DNA of 64,000 nt from Hyphomicrobiales bacterium (GTDB lineage Bacteria; Pseudomonadota; Alphaproteobacteria; Rhizobiales; Rhizobiaceae). The notes beneath the pieces were generated by a model. That model ran no database searches. It was not told the DNA's origin and saw only the letters and a program-made list of their open reading frames with translations. Positions 8,687-18,511 of this stretch are shown here, one piece after another (position 1 is the first letter of the stretch; every line of letters begins with the position of its first letter). The stretch is from positions 124,001 to 188,000 of the forward strand of contig UCKS01000019.1 of NCBI GenBank assembly GCA_900473045.1. The letters run 5' to 3'. A program made the translations under genes and the position numbers.

Positions 8687-9634
8687 TCATGACAGGATTT
8701 CGGCTGGCGGCACAAGTCGAATTGCGTCTTCCAGCATTACCCGCGACATTTTTTCCGATACGGCGAGCGGCGAACGGACGGTGATACCGGCGGCGGCAAC
8801 CCCGGAGCGCAGGCAAAGATCGAGCGGTTCGCCTTGGATAAATGCCGACAGGAACCCGGCTGCGAGCGAATCGCCAGCGCCGGTGACATCGCCAAGCGCG
8901 TCAAGCTGTGGCGGCGCGACCGTTACGGTTCGCCCGTTCTGAAAGGCAATCGCCGATTGGCCGCCGCGGGTGATGACGCCACCGGACAAGCCGGCCGCCT
9001 GCAGCAGAACAGGCCATTCCGCCGCTTCCGCACTATCGCGGCCGGTCAGTGCCCGCGCTTCAGCCTCGTTCAGAAACAGAAAATCGAGCCCGGGCAGGCT
9101 TTTCACCAGCCGCGCGACTTTCGCCGGGGAAATGGCGATGGCTGCAATCGGCTTCGATTCGGCATTTGCACGGGCGACCAGGCTCGTCAGCGTCTCATCG
9201 GGCAGGTTGGCATCCGTGACGATCAGATCGCTCGCAGAGATGATTTCGCGCATGGCCTTTTGCTGCAATCGCCTGGGGGAAAACAGCCGGTAGAGCTCCA
9301 TGTCGGCCAGTGCAATCACCAGATTGCCGTCATTTTCAAGAATGGCCGTGTAGCTTGGCGTCTTGCGATCGAGGAAGATGAAGGGGCAATCGATAACGCC
9401 AGCTTCGCTCGCCGCCCGGGCGACCATCTCGCCGGAGGCATCGCCGCCACGCGGGCTGATCATGCGGACGTCCAGTCCAAGCCGCGCCAGATTGCGGGCC
9501 GCGTTGAAGCCGCCGCCACCAGCCTCCTCGAACCAGCTGCCGGGATTGCTCGAACCGGGCACTGTGGTGCCGAAGATGCGGGCCCTGCGGTCGATATGCG
9601 CGCCGCCAAAGATGGAAACGTGTCTGCCTGTCAT
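8687..9634 (-). CDS. psuK: PfkB-family carbohydrate kinase, probable pseudouridine kinase
   Basis: A 315-residue ribokinase-fold enzyme. The N-terminal substrate region reads EEAGGGGFNAARNLARLG (PfkB signature 1 type), and DVTGAGDSLAAGFL near residues 248-261 is the PfkB signature 2 with the catalytic Asp. Alone it could phosphorylate various sugars or nucleosides, but its position directly upstream of psuG makes pseudouridine the likely substrate. The pair would convert pseudouridine to uracil plus ribose 5-phosphate. It is divergent from recA. Confidence 0.85.
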   Translation of the reverse strand: MTGRHVSIFGGAHIDRRARIFGTTVPGSSNPGSWFEEAGGGGFNAARNLARLGLDVRMISPRGGDASGEMVARAASEAGVIDCPFIFLDRKTPSYTAILENDGNLVIALADMELYRLFSPRRLQQKAMREIISASDLIVTDANLPDETLTSLVARANAESKPIAAIAISPAKVARLVKSLPGLDFLFLNEAEARALTGRDSAEAAEWPVLLQAAGLSGGVITRGGQSAIAFQNGRTVTVAPPQLDALGDVTGAGDSLAAGFLSAFIQGEPLDLCLRSGVAAAGITVRSPLAVSEKMSRVMLEDAIRLVPPAEILS

Positions 9635-9729
9635 GCGTTTTCCTGTGTGCCGATCCCTGGCGATTCGTTGCGTTGTCGTGCCGATTTGCGTTTTGTTTCA
9701 GTCATTTCCGGAAGATATGAAATATGTAG

Positions 9730-9744
9730 AACAAGAAAAGAACA
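9730..9744. promoter_or_regulatory. Distal SOS (LexA) box upstream of recA
   Basis: A perfect direct repeat GAAC-N7-GAAC, which is the alphaproteobacterial LexA operator GTTC-N7-GTTC read on the other strand. It is about 42 bases upstream of the recA -35 hexamer and could also influence divergent psuK. Confidence 0.8.
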
Positions 9745-9785
9745 CGCATCGATTTATGTTGCCAATTCAAGTGTATGGATCGCTC

Positions 9786-9814
9786 TTGCAAAATGAGAAC
9801 AAAAAGTGTACATA
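9786..9814 (+). promoter_or_regulatory. Candidate recA core promoter
   Basis: TTGCAA (9786-9791) and TACATA (9809-9814) are 17 bases apart. The spacer and -10 overlap a second, imperfect LexA site, as expected for an SOS-repressed promoter. The leader to the recA ATG would be about 50 bases. Confidence 0.6.
9797..9811. promoter_or_regulatory. Proximal, imperfect SOS (LexA) box overlapping the recA promoter
   Basis: GAAC-N7-GTAC: one half-site is perfect and the other has one changed base. It lies across the spacer and -10 of the predicted promoter, so LexA bound here would block RNA polymerase directly. Confidence 0.6.
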
Positions 9815-9870
9815 GCTTTCATCGGCGGCTTCATTGCCTCAGCAGCTTCCATAACCTAAAGGTGGATCAC

Positions 9871-10962
9871 ATGGCACAAAACTCTTTGCGGCTTGTAGAG
9901 GACAAATCGGTGGATAAAAGCAAGGCACTTGAAGCGGCACTCTCCCAGATCGAACGTTCGTTCGGCAAGGGATCGATCATGAAGCTCGGTGGAAAAGACA
10001 GCATTGTCGAAATCGAAACCGTTTCGACGGGCTCGTTGAGCCTGGATATTGCGCTCGGCATCGGCGGACTGCCCAAGGGGCGCGTCATAGAAATTTATGG
10101 ACCGGAAAGCTCGGGCAAGACGACGCTGGCGCTGCAGACCATTGCCGAAGCCCAGAAGAAGGGCGGCATCTGCGCCTTCGTCGATGCGGAACATGCGCTG
10201 GATCCGGTCTACGCCCGCAAGCTCGGCGTCGATCTCGAAAACCTGTTGATTTCGCAGCCGGATACCGGTGAGCAGGCCCTGGAAATTACCGACACGTTGG
10301 TTCGCTCCGGCGCCATCGACGTTCTCGTCATCGATTCGGTCGCAGCGCTTGTGCCGCGTGCTGAAATCGAAGGTGAAATGGGCGATAGCCTTCCCGGTCT
10401 TCAGGCCCGCCTGATGAGCCAGGCGCTGCGCAAGCTGACCGCCTCAATCTCCAAGTCGAACTGCATGGTCATCTTCATCAACCAGATCCGCATGAAGATC
10501 GGCGTCATGTTCGGCTCGCCCGAAACGACGACAGGCGGTAACGCTCTGAAATTCTATGCCTCCGTACGTCTCGATATTCGCCGCATCGGCGCCGTCAAGG
10601 AGCGTGAAGAAGTCGTCGGCAACCAGACGCGCGTCAAGGTCGTCAAGAACAAGATGGCGCCGCCCTTCAAGCAGGTTGAATTCGACATCATGTATGGCGA
10701 AGGCGTCTCGAAGACTGGCGAATTGGTCGATCTCGGCGTCAAAGCCGGTATCGTCGAAAAATCCGGTGCCTGGTTCTCCTATAACAGCCAGCGCCTCGGC
10801 CAGGGCCGTGAGAATGCCAAGTCGTTCCTGCGCGACAATCCCGATACGGCCAAGGAAATCGAACTGTCGCTGCGCCAGAACGCCGGCCTGATTGCCGAAA
10901 AGTTCCTTGAAAACGGCGGCCCGGAAGCCGGAGACGAGGATGACGATGCTGCTCTGGCATAA
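9871..10962 (+). CDS. recA: RecA recombinase
   Basis: A 363-residue RecA: the ATP-dependent strand-exchange protein that also triggers LexA self-cleavage. Walker A is GPESSGKTT (about residues 78-86), Walker B runs [12 protein letters not shown], and [30 protein letters not shown] carries the L2 region and the conserved Gln/Asn signals. The C-terminus is acidic (EAGDEDDD), as in most RecA proteins. The start is [20 protein letters not shown] at 9871, preceded by AAGGTGG at a good distance; the open frame from 9775 lies in the promoter. Two LexA boxes upstream predict SOS induction. Confidence 0.98.
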   Translation: MAQNSLRLVEDKSVDKSKALEAALSQIERSFGKGSIMKLGGKDSIVEIETVSTGSLSLDIALGIGGLPKGRVIEIYGPESSGKTTLALQTIAEAQKKGGICAFVDAEHALDPVYARKLGVDLENLLISQPDTGEQALEITDTLVRSGAIDVLVIDSVAALVPRAEIEGEMGDSLPGLQARLMSQALRKLTASISKSNCMVIFINQIRMKIGVMFGSPETTTGGNALKFYASVRLDIRRIGAVKEREEVVGNQTRVKVVKNKMAPPFKQVEFDIMYGEGVSKTGELVDLGVKAGIVEKSGAWFSYNSQRLGQGRENAKSFLRDNPDTAKEIELSLRQNAGLIAEKFLENGGPEAGDEDDDAALA

Positions 10963-10990
10963 GATCGCCTGATTTTCGACCTGATGTTTT

Positions 10991-11026
10991 CCGGCCGCTC
11001 CTTTCGGGAGCGGCCGGTTTTCTTTT
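10991..11026 (+). terminator. Rho-independent terminator of recA
   Basis: The arms CCGGCCGCTCC and GGAGCGGCCGG (with CTTTCG at the loop) are followed by TTTTCTTTT. One of the strongest hairpins in the window. Confidence 0.93.
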
Positions 11027-11189
11027 GCCGTCTGGACAGGGATTGGCCCGGACGATAAAAGCCTGTGTTCCAATGGGGCGGGAGAGGATCAGCGGATGTC
11101 CGTTGATCCGCGATTTTCAAAAAGTTTTCCGGTTCGCGGTTCGGCCAGGCAGGTCGCGGACGGTCCGATGCAAGAGGTAAGGGCGCAAT

Positions 11190-13850
11190 ATGAGCGGCGT
11201 GAATGAAATCCGGTCGACGTTCCTCGACTACTACAAGAAGAACGGCCATGAGGTCGTAGCGTCGAGCCCGCTGGTTCCGCGCAACGATCCGACCCTGATG
11301 TTCACCAATGCCGGCATGGTGCAGTTCAAGAACGTGTTTACCGGCCTTGAGCAGCGCCCGTATTCGACGGCAGTAACGGCGCAGAAATGCGTGCGTGCCG
11401 GCGGCAAGCATAACGACCTCGACAATGTCGGTTATACCGCACGTCACCACACATTCTTCGAGATGCTCGGCAATTTCTCCTTCGGCGATTATTTCAAGGA
11501 GCGGGCGATCGAGCTTGCCTGGAACCTGATCACCAAGGATTTTGGCATCGATGCCAAGCGGCTTCTGGTCACCGTCTACCACACGGACGATGAGGCCTTT
11601 GGCCTGTGGAAGAAGATTGCCGGCCTCACCGATGACCGGATCATCCGCATTCCGACCAGCGACAATTTCTGGGCGATGGGCGATACCGGTCCGTGCGGTC
11701 CCTGTTCTGAAATTTTCTACGATCACGGCGATCATATCTGGGGCGGCCCTCCGGGCTCCAAGGACGAAGACGGCGACCGCTTTATCGAGATCTGGAACCT
11801 CGTCTTCATGCAATACGAGCAGGTAACGAAGGAAGAGCGCGTCGACCTGCCGCGTCCGTCGATCGACACCGGCATGGGGCTCGAGCGCGTCGCGGCGTTG
11901 CTGCAGGGCAAGCATGACAACTATGATATCGATCTGTTCCGCGCCCTGATTGCGGCGTCGGAAGAGGCAACCGGTGTCAAGGCCGAAGGCGATCGCCGTG
12001 CCAGCCACCGCGTCATCGCTGACCATCTGCGTGCGTCGGCCTTCCTGATCGCCGATGGTGTGCTGCCATCGAATGAGGGCCGTGGTTATGTCCTGCGCCG
12101 GATCATGCGCCGCGCCATGCGCCACGCCCAGTTGCTTGGCGCCCGCGACCCGCTGATGTGGCGGCTGTTGCCGGCCCTGATCGGCCAGATGGGCCGCGCC
12201 TATCCGGAGCTTGTCCGGGCGGAATCACTGATTTCGGAAACGTTGAAGCTGGAAGAAACCCGTTTCCGCAAGACCTTGGAACGCGGTCTTGGCCTGTTGT
12301 CGGACGCAACCACCGATCTGGCCGAGGGCGATCAGCTAAACGGCGAGACTGCCTTCAAGCTCTATGACACCTTTGGCTTCCCGCTTGATCTGACGCAGGA
12401 CGCACTGCGCGCCCGCGGCATCGGCGTCGATACCGAGGCTTTCACCGCAGCCATGCAGCGCCAGAAGGCCGAGGCGCGCGCGTCGTGGTCGGGCTCCGGC
12501 GACAAGGCGACGGAAACCATCTGGTACGAGTTGAAGGAAAAGCTCGGCGCCACTGAATTCCTCGGTTACGACACCGAAACCGCCGAGGGCGTGGTTCAGG
12601 CGGTCGTGCGCGATGGCAAGGCGATTGAAGCCGCCTCAAAGGGCGAGACGGTGCAGCTGGTGCTCAACCAGACCCCGTTTTACGGCGAATCCGGCGGCCA
12701 GATGGGCGATACCGGCGTCATCTCGACCGATCACGCCAAGCTGACGGTGACGGACGTGCAGAAGCGCGGCGAGGGCCTGTTCGTACACTTCTGTGTTGTC
12801 GATGACGGCACGGTCAAGGTCGGCGATGCGGCTGCGCTGAATGTCGATCACGCCCGCCGCTCTCGCCTGCGCGCCAACCATTCGGCCACGCACCTGCTGC
12901 ATGAGGCCCTGCGCGAAGTGCTCGGCACTCATGTTGCCCAGAAGGGGTCGCTGGTTGCGCCCGAGCGCCTGCGCTTCGACGTTTCGCATCCGAAGCCGAT
13001 GACGGCCGAGGAGCTGAAGGTGGTCGAGGACATGGCCAACGAGATCATCGTGCAGAACAGCCCAGTGACGACACGATTGATGAGCGTCGATGACGCGATT
13101 GCCGAGGGCGCCATGGCGCTGTTCGGCGAAAAGTATGGCGATGAAGTGCGTGTCGTTTCGATGGGGCAGGGCATCCATGGCGCCAAGGCCAACCGTCCCT
13201 ACTCCGTCGAACTGTGCGGCGGCACCCATGTCGGCGCCACCGGCGAGATCGGCCTGGTGCGGATCGTCGGCGAAAGCGCCGTCGGTGCCGGCGTCCGGCG
13301 CCTGGAAGCGTTGACCGGCGTGTCGGCCCTTGCCTATCTCAACGAACAGGACGAGCGGGTCAAGACGCTCGCCACGACCCTGAAGGTTCAGCCGGCTGAA
13401 GTGCTGACCCGCGTCGAGGCCCTGATGGACGAGCGCCGCAAGCTGGAACGTGAGCTGAACGAAGCCAAGAAGAAGCTGGCGCTCGGCGGCGATGCCGGTG
13501 GTTCTGCCGATCAGGTCAAGGACATTGGCGGCGTAAAGTTCCTCGGCAAGGTGGTTACCGGCGTCGAGCCAAAGGATCTGAAGAGCCTTGCTGATGACGG
13601 CAAGACGAGCCTCGGTTCCGGCGTGGTCACCTTTGTCGGCGTTTCCGAAGACGGCAAGGCGAGTGCCGTGGTCGCCGTCACCGACGACCTGACATCGAGC
13701 TTCAGCGCTGTCGATCTGGTCCGCATCGCCTCTGCAGCGCTGGGTGGCAAGGGCGGCGGCGGCCGTGCCGACATGGCGCAGGCTGGCGGCCCGGATGGTA
13801 GCAAGGCTGCGGAAGCGATTGAGGCGGTCGCAGCTGCACTGGCTGGCTGA
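11190..13850 (+). CDS. alaS: Alanyl-tRNA synthetase
   Basis: An 886-residue class II synthetase of normal length that charges tRNA-Ala. The N-terminal catalytic domain starts [18 protein letters not shown] with motif 2 around [13 protein letters not shown]. The editing domain carries the zinc motif NHSATHLLH (about residues 565-573) and CGGTHVG (about 678-684) that clear Ser/Gly-tRNA-Ala. A coiled stretch ([16 protein letters not shown]) and a C-Ala domain rich in glycine ([16 protein letters not shown]) end the protein. It lies downstream of recA, as in many Alphaproteobacteria, but recA has its own terminator. Confidence 0.98.
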   Translation: MSGVNEIRSTFLDYYKKNGHEVVASSPLVPRNDPTLMFTNAGMVQFKNVFTGLEQRPYSTAVTAQKCVRAGGKHNDLDNVGYTARHHTFFEMLGNFSFGDYFKERAIELAWNLITKDFGIDAKRLLVTVYHTDDEAFGLWKKIAGLTDDRIIRIPTSDNFWAMGDTGPCGPCSEIFYDHGDHIWGGPPGSKDEDGDRFIEIWNLVFMQYEQVTKEERVDLPRPSIDTGMGLERVAALLQGKHDNYDIDLFRALIAASEEATGVKAEGDRRASHRVIADHLRASAFLIADGVLPSNEGRGYVLRRIMRRAMRHAQLLGARDPLMWRLLPALIGQMGRAYPELVRAESLISETLKLEETRFRKTLERGLGLLSDATTDLAEGDQLNGETAFKLYDTFGFPLDLTQDALRARGIGVDTEAFTAAMQRQKAEARASWSGSGDKATETIWYELKEKLGATEFLGYDTETAEGVVQAVVRDGKAIEAASKGETVQLVLNQTPFYGESGGQMGDTGVISTDHAKLTVTDVQKRGEGLFVHFCVVDDGTVKVGDAAALNVDHARRSRLRANHSATHLLHEALREVLGTHVAQKGSLVAPERLRFDVSHPKPMTAEELKVVEDMANEIIVQNSPVTTRLMSVDDAIAEGAMALFGEKYGDEVRVVSMGQGIHGAKANRPYSVELCGGTHVGATGEIGLVRIVGESAVGAGVRRLEALTGVSALAYLNEQDERVKTLATTLKVQPAEVLTRVEALMDERRKLERELNEAKKKLALGGDAGGSADQVKDIGGVKFLGKVVTGVEPKDLKSLADDGKTSLGSGVVTFVGVSEDGKASAVVAVTDDLTSSFSAVDLVRIASAALGGKGGGGRADMAQAGGPDGSKAAEAIEAVAAALAG

Positions 13851-13875
13851 TCCGCCTACCATTTGCTGATATTTG

Positions 13876-13907
13876 AAAACCGGGCTGAAAGGTCCGGTTT
13901 TTCTTTG
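13876..13907 (+). terminator. Rho-independent terminator of alaS
   Basis: AAACCGG and CCGGTTT arms, with extra partial pairing in the loop (GGGCTGAAAGGT), followed by TTCTTTG. Confidence 0.75.
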
Positions 13908-13993
13908 TCCAATCGTTTCCAGCCGTGTTCCAATCGCCGCTGTCAAATCCGGATGTGGTTCTGTCCGGTTGTTCGGCTTGTATGAGGATCGGC

Positions 13994-14846
13994 ATGAAGG
14001 AAGACAGCATCTGGGCGGTTTACGAGCAGCGTCCGCGGCGCGTATCAGCCTATATTCACGATCATCTGGACGAGGAGCTCGATCTTGATCGGCTCTCCGA
14101 TATCGCCTGCCTGTCGCCGCATCACTGGCACCGGGTCTACCCGGGCGGTGCACGGCGAAACGCTGGCGGCGACCGTCAAGCGGTTGCGGCTGCACCGGGC
14201 GGCGGGTGATCTGGTGGGAACCAACCTTTCTGTCGAGGAAATCGCAAGACGGACCGGCTACCCCAATCTCCAGTCCTTCACCAGGATTTTCAAATCGGCG
14301 TTCGGCATGCCGCCGGCCCGCTACCGGAGAGAGGGCAGCCACACGGTCTTTCAATCGGCAAACGGCAAAGGATTTGGCGACATGTATCCTGTTACGACGA
14401 AAACGATTTCCCGGCGCGAGCTGGTCGGGGTCGGCCATACCGGTTTCTATATGGGCATAGGCCGGGCTTTCGAAACGCTCGCCGGCACGCTGCAGGCGCG
14501 CAAGCTCTACCGGCAGGACATGACAATGATCGGCGTCTATCTCGACGATCCCGATCTGGTGGCGGAGGACAAGCTGCGCGCGTTTGCCTGTGTGACGGAA
14601 GGTGAGCACGTCCCGGCGGAAGCGCCGCTGGTTCACCGGCATCTCGATGGCGGCGAATATGCGGTTCTGCGCCACAAGGGGCCTTATGCCGATATGCACA
14701 AGGCCTATCAATGGCTCTATGGCGAATGGCTGCCGAAGTCCGGTCGTGAAGTGCGCGATACCGTGATGTTCGAGGAATATATCAACAACCCGCGTGATGC
14801 TGCGCCGACGGAGCTTTTGACGGACATCTATCTGCCGCTGAAATAG
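13994..14846 (+). pseudogene. AraC-family regulator with GyrI-like effector domain, interrupted by a frameshift
   Basis: The first frame encodes MKEDSIWAVYEQRPRRVSAY and continues through a normal AraC helix-turn-helix as far as SPHHWHRVY near 14140. Then the reading frame changes. The continuation (HGETLAATVKRLRLHRAAGD, the second helix-turn-helix with IARRTGYPNLQSFTRIFK and the PPARYRR end) is in another frame that stays open to the stop at 14846. One extra base in CCCGGG at about 14139-14146 explains the break; removing it restores HWHRVYRAVHGETL. The C-terminal ~150 residues (LVGVGHTGFYMG ... HKGPYADMHKAYQWLYGEW) form a GyrI-like small-molecule-binding domain. It is either a real loss of function or a single-base sequencing error. 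Confidence 0.85.
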
Positions 14847-14860
14847 TCGATGAGGAATAC

Positions 14861-14896
14861 CCGGCATGGCAAAAGCAATGCCGGATATACTATTTT
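14861..14896 (+). terminator. Probable terminator after the AraC-like gene
   Basis: CCGGCAT (14861-14867) pairs with ATGCCGG (14878-14884), with further GC/GC pairing around an AAAA loop, followed by ATATACTATTTTT. The weak T-tract lowers certainty. Confidence 0.55.
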
Positions 14897-14937
14897 TATG
14901 AGCTGGCTAAGTAAATATTGACCGAGCGGGTATGGGA

Positions 14938-15711
14938 TCACTTGTCGAAGACGCCCCAATGCGCCAGCCCTTCCAGAACGCCATCGGCGATAAGGCCGTG
15001 GGCGCTGTAAATCTCAGGCCGATCTTCGGCGATGGCCTTCAATTCTGCCAGAGCATTGCCGACGACGATGCCGCGTGTGCCCGGAAGATCGAACATGCTG
15101 CGGTCGTTGTTGGTATCGCCAGCCACCACCACATCATCGTGTGACAGTCCGAGCTGGCGGCATAGCCAGGTGAGGGCGGCACCCTTGTCGACGCCACTTG
15201 GCAGGATGTCGAGGTCGCGATTGCTGGAATAGACAAGCCGCGCGGCGATCCCGGCACTTTCCAGCCTTTTTTCGATGCCTGTCAAGGTGACCGAATCGGC
15301 ATCGTGCAGATACCAGCTGGATTTTTGTGCGTGCTGATAAACGTCGGGCTGGATGGTGATGTCAGGCAAATCGGACAACACGGTCTCAATCCGTTCCCGG
15401 TCGAAACCAGCACCAATGGAGCGCGAATAGAGCATGGCGTGAGAAGGCTCTTCTTCGTGGTCGAGCATCGTGCCGACGCCGCCGATATAGACATCGGGCC
15501 TCGGCAATGCCGTGGTGGCGATAAACGCCTTCTGGTCGTCGATCAGCCGGCCGCTGTTGAGCACCAGCAACGGCCGCTCGTGCGGATCGAGGCTTTGCCA
15601 GGCCTGGCGAAACCGCGCCTCCGCATCGCTGTTGCCTGCGAGCGTCCCATCGATATCGCTGCAGAACAGCCTGACGCGCCTCAATCTCCGTCCGTCCATG
15701 GCTCGGCCCAT
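14938..15711 (-). CDS. mfppA: HAD-type sugar-phosphate phosphatase, probable mannosylfructose-phosphate phosphatase
   Basis: A 257-residue HAD-superfamily phosphatase of the sucrose-phosphate phosphatase type. The nucleophile motif is FCSDIDGTLAG (about residues 16-26), motif II is LVLNSGR, the lysine region is SGVDKGAALTWL, and the metal motif is VVAGDTNNDRSMF. Its start overlaps the end of the glycosyltransferase gene by about 30 bases (a second ATG four codons in shortens this), so the two are translationally coupled. In Agrobacterium this gene pair makes mannosylfructose: the phosphatase removes phosphate from mannosylfructose 6-phosphate. The alternative would be sucrose-phosphate phosphatase; the partner's similarity to Mfps favours mannosylfructose. 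Confidence 0.8.
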   Translation of the reverse strand: MGRAMDGRRLRRVRLFCSDIDGTLAGNSDAEARFRQAWQSLDPHERPLLVLNSGRLIDDQKAFIATTALPRPDVYIGGVGTMLDHEEEPSHAMLYSRSIGAGFDRERIETVLSDLPDITIQPDVYQHAQKSSWYLHDADSVTLTGIEKRLESAGIAARLVYSSNRDLDILPSGVDKGAALTWLCRQLGLSHDDVVVAGDTNNDRSMFDLPGTRGIVVGNALAELKAIAEDRPEIYSAHGLIADGVLEGLAHWGVFDK

Positions 15712-17024
15712 TCGTTATCATCGATCGCCTGCGGCATCGGCCGTCCTTCGACGACGCCGATCAGTTGCTGGGCGATGCCGGTCCAGGTAAACAGGCTACG
15801 CGCCTTGTGGGCGCCCATGCGCGACAGGCGGCCGTAGAGCCGCTCGTGCTTCAGCGGCTTCATCATGGTGATGCCAAGGTCGTATTTGTCGAACGGATCG
15901 GCAAACAGCGCGTGGCGGCCATAGCTGACGGCGCGGAACAAGCCGCCATGAATGGTGATGATGGTCGGGGTGCCACTGGCCATGGCTTCGATGGCGGTCA
16001 TGCCGAAAGGCTCGTAGCGGCTCGAGAGCACGAAGATATCGGCAGCACGGTAGAAGTCGGGCAGATCGTCGTCGGCCACGAAACCGGAAAATACCACCTT
16101 GTCGTTGAGCCCAAGCGCTGCGACGCGTTCCTTCAGTTCGGCGAGTATTCCCGCCTCCTGCGGGTCCATGTTTTCGCCGCCAACGGCCAGATGCAGCCGT
16201 GCCTCCGGTTCACGCTCGGCCAGCACCGAAAAGCCGTCGATCAGAAGGTCATAGCCCTTGTTGGTGGCAAGACGGCCCATGGCCATCACCACCTTGCCTT
16301 CGAAACCAAAGCGCTGGCGGGCCATCTGGCGCGTTGCCTTGGAGACCGGGAAAAACCGGTTGTCGTCATAGCCGGGCGGGATCATGTGCACGCGGTCGCG
16401 CGGCAGATTGTAATCGTCGACAAGCATTTCCACCTGGATCGGCGTCGTGGCAATCACCATGCTGCAGGAGCGGTAGATGATCAGCTCGTGCTTGATGCGT
16501 TCGGAGAAATTGAATTCCTTGTCGAACTCGGCCGCCTTATCCGGATAATCCGTCTCCATCTGGCGCTTCTTCCACAGGCCCAGCGAATGCGGCGTATGGA
16601 TGTGGGTGACGGCAAGCGCTTCCGACAGGCGTTGTCCGGCAATACCCGCGTCCCAATAGTGGCTGTTGATCAGCGTGTAGGTGAAATTGTTCTTGCGAAT
16701 GAAGCGGACGGCGTTTTCGCACCACTCCATCAGGTGCCTGTGCAGATATTCCTTCGCAATGAAGTCGTTACCGCCGCAGGGAATGCGGATGACGCGGACG
16801 CGGTCATCGACTTCGTCGAATTCCGGCTGGTCCTCGAACCGGCGCGTGTAGATATCGACCTGATGGCCGAGCAGCGCCAGTTTGCGGGCAAGCTCGATGA
16901 CGTAGACGACCTGGCCGCCCGTGTCGGCGGCGCCGAGCGGTGGTTCCGCAGCAACATATCCATGCGTTGAAACCAGCGCGATGCGGGGAAGATGTGGGTG
17001 GTTCTTGTCATTAGAAACAGTCAT
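15681..17024 (-). CDS. mfpsA: GT4 glycosyltransferase, probable mannosylfructose-phosphate synthase
   Basis: A 447-residue GT-B glycosyltransferase of family GT4, related to sucrose-phosphate synthase. The N-terminal half has STHGYVAAEPPLGAADTGGQ (residues 19-38), which binds the acceptor, and HIHTPHSLGLWKK. The C-terminal half has GRLATNKGYDLLIDGF and the E-x7-E donor signature SSRYEPFGMTAIEAMASGTP. The described Agrobacterium enzyme transfers mannose from GDP-mannose to fructose 6-phosphate. The product mannosylfructose, after dephosphorylation, is an osmolyte. The gene order synthase-phosphatase with overlap matches that operon. It is transcribed away from icd, which has its own terminator between them. 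Confidence 0.82.
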   Translation of the reverse strand: MTVSNDKNHPHLPRIALVSTHGYVAAEPPLGAADTGGQVVYVIELARKLALLGHQVDIYTRRFEDQPEFDEVDDRVRVIRIPCGGNDFIAKEYLHRHLMEWCENAVRFIRKNNFTYTLINSHYWDAGIAGQRLSEALAVTHIHTPHSLGLWKKRQMETDYPDKAAEFDKEFNFSERIKHELIIYRSCSMVIATTPIQVEMLVDDYNLPRDRVHMIPPGYDDNRFFPVSKATRQMARQRFGFEGKVVMAMGRLATNKGYDLLIDGFSVLAEREPEARLHLAVGGENMDPQEAGILAELKERVAALGLNDKVVFSGFVADDDLPDFYRAADIFVLSSRYEPFGMTAIEAMASGTPTIITIHGGLFRAVSYGRHALFADPFDKYDLGITMMKPLKHERLYGRLSRMGAHKARSLFTWTGIAQQLIGVVEGRPMPQAIDDNEWAEPWTDGD

Positions 17025-17056
17025 TTAGGGAGGTTCACGATCTTTTTGGGAGGTGA

Positions 17057-17077
17057 AGCATGCAGTGCAGCATGCAG
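17057..17077. repeat. Direct repeat of a palindromic 9-mer upstream of mfpsA
   Basis: AGCATGCAG occurs at 17057-17065 and 17069-17077, separated by TGC; each copy contains the palindrome GCATGC. It lies 33-53 bases upstream of the mfpsA start, where an operator would be expected. Regulator unknown. Confidence 0.45.
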
Positions 17078-17120
17078 GGGTCTCACATCGCGAACGGGCG
17101 GGGCCTCAGAAAGTTCCAAT

Positions 17121-17146
17121 AAAAAACCCGGCACGGTGGCCGGGTT
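17121..17146 (-). terminator. Rho-independent terminator of icd
   Basis: Read on the minus strand, AACCCGGC and GCCGGGTT arms close on a short loop and are followed by a run of Ts (the plus strand shows AAAAAA at 17121-17126). It separates icd from mfpsA. Confidence 0.88.
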
Positions 17147-17171
17147 TCTGTCTTCACCAAAATGACGTTGC

Positions 17172-18386
17172 TTATGCAGCCATGGCCTTGCGCAAGTTCT
17201 CGTCGATCTTATCGAGGAAGCCGGTGGTGGAAAGCCATGGCTGATCGGGTCCGATCAGCAGCGCCAGATCCTTGGTCATGAAGCCGCTCTCGACCGTGTC
17301 GACGCAGACCTTTTCCAGCGTGTCGGCGAACTTGGTCAACTCCGCATTGTTGTCGAGCTTGGCGCGGTGGGCAAGGCCACGCGTCCAGGCGAAGATCGAG
17401 GCGATCGAGTTGGTCGAGGTTTCCTCGCCCTTCTGATGCTGGCGGTAGTGACGGGTGACCGTGCCGTGGGCGGCTTCGGCTTCGACCGTCTGGCCATCCG
17501 GCGTCATCAGAACCGAGGTCATCAGGCCGAGCGAGCCGAAGCCCTGGGCGACGATGTCGGACTGGACGTCGCCATCATAGTTCTTGCAGGCCCAGACGTA
17601 GCCGCCGGACCACTTGAGTGCCGAAGCGACCATGTCGTCGATCAGGCGATGTTCGTACCAGATGTTGGCTTCCTTGAACTTGTCGGCGAATTCGGCATCG
17701 AAGACTTGCTGGAAGATGTCCTTGAAGCGGCCGTCATAGACCTTGAGGATGGTGTTCTTGGTCGACAGGTAGACCGGAACGCCGCGCTGCAGGCCATAGT
17801 TCAGCGATGCGCGGGCGAAATCGGTGATCGATTCGTCGAGGTTGTACATGCCCATGGCAACGCCTGCTGCCGGTGCGTCGTAAACTTCATGTTCGATTTC
17901 CGTGCCGTCGTCGCCAACGAACTTCATCGTCAGCTTGCCCTTGCCGGGGAACTTGAAGTCGGTGGCGCGGTACTGGTCGCCGAAAGCGTGACGGCCGACG
18001 ATGATCGGCTTGGTCCAGCCGGGAACGAGCCGCGGCACGTTCTTGCAGATGATCGGTTCGCGGAAGATGACGCCGCCGAGAATGTTGCGGATCGTGCCGT
18101 TCGGCGACTTCCACATCTTCTTCAGGCCGAATTCCTCGACGCGCTGCTCGTCCGGGGTGATAGTCGCGCACTTGACGCCGACGCCGTGCTTCTTGATGGC
18201 GTTGGCGCTGTCGATCGTTACCTGATCGTTGGTCGCATCGCGGTTTTCCATGCCAAGGTCGTAATATTCCAGATCGATATCCAGATAGGGGTGGATCAGC
18301 TTTTCCTTGATGAACTGCCAGATGATGCGGGTCATTTCATCGCCGTCGAGCTCGACGACCGGATTGGCGACCTTGATCTTTGTCAT
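17172..18386 (-). CDS. icd: NADP-dependent isocitrate dehydrogenase
   Basis: A 404-residue enzyme of the eukaryotic-like (IDH type II) NADP isocitrate dehydrogenase subfamily common in Rhizobiales. It converts isocitrate to 2-oxoglutarate in the TCA cycle. Seen: [19 protein letters not shown] at the N-terminus, [19 protein letters not shown] (the substrate serine loop, about residues 94-112), [28 protein letters not shown] with metal-binding aspartates (about 252-279), and [23 protein letters not shown], a cofactor loop. Length is normal for the subfamily. A candidate promoter lies just upstream and a strong terminator downstream, so it is a single-gene unit. Confidence 0.97.
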   Translation of the reverse strand: MTKIKVANPVVELDGDEMTRIIWQFIKEKLIHPYLDIDLEYYDLGMENRDATNDQVTIDSANAIKKHGVGVKCATITPDEQRVEEFGLKKMWKSPNGTIRNILGGVIFREPIICKNVPRLVPGWTKPIIVGRHAFGDQYRATDFKFPGKGKLTMKFVGDDGTEIEHEVYDAPAAGVAMGMYNLDESITDFARASLNYGLQRGVPVYLSTKNTILKVYDGRFKDIFQQVFDAEFADKFKEANIWYEHRLIDDMVASALKWSGGYVWACKNYDGDVQSDIVAQGFGSLGLMTSVLMTPDGQTVEAEAAHGTVTRHYRQHQKGEETSTNSIASIFAWTRGLAHRAKLDNNAELTKFADTLEKVCVDTVESGFMTKDLALLIGPDQPWLSTTGFLDKIDENLRKAMAA

Positions 18387-18430
18387 GTTGCAAACCTCTG
18401 CATGGGGTTGGATGGAGAAGGGGTTGCGCC

Positions 18431-18458
18431 CCTATAGCATCCAGTTCACCACAGGCAA
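18431..18458 (-). promoter_or_regulatory. Candidate promoter of icd
   Basis: On the minus strand TTGCCT and TATAGG are separated by 16 bases, about 45-70 bases upstream of the icd ATG. Seen by eye only. Confidence 0.45.
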
Positions 18459-18511
18459 AGGTTTACACGCGCAATTCCGCGTGCGTTTCCTGCCGATTGC
18501 AAAACCTCTGT

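Noticed and set aside
12636-14867. 743-codon open frame antisense to alaS
   Set aside because: It has no recognisable domain, runs across the alaS terminator and the AraC-like gene, and is explained by the high G+C codon pattern of alaS leaving stops rare on the opposite strand.
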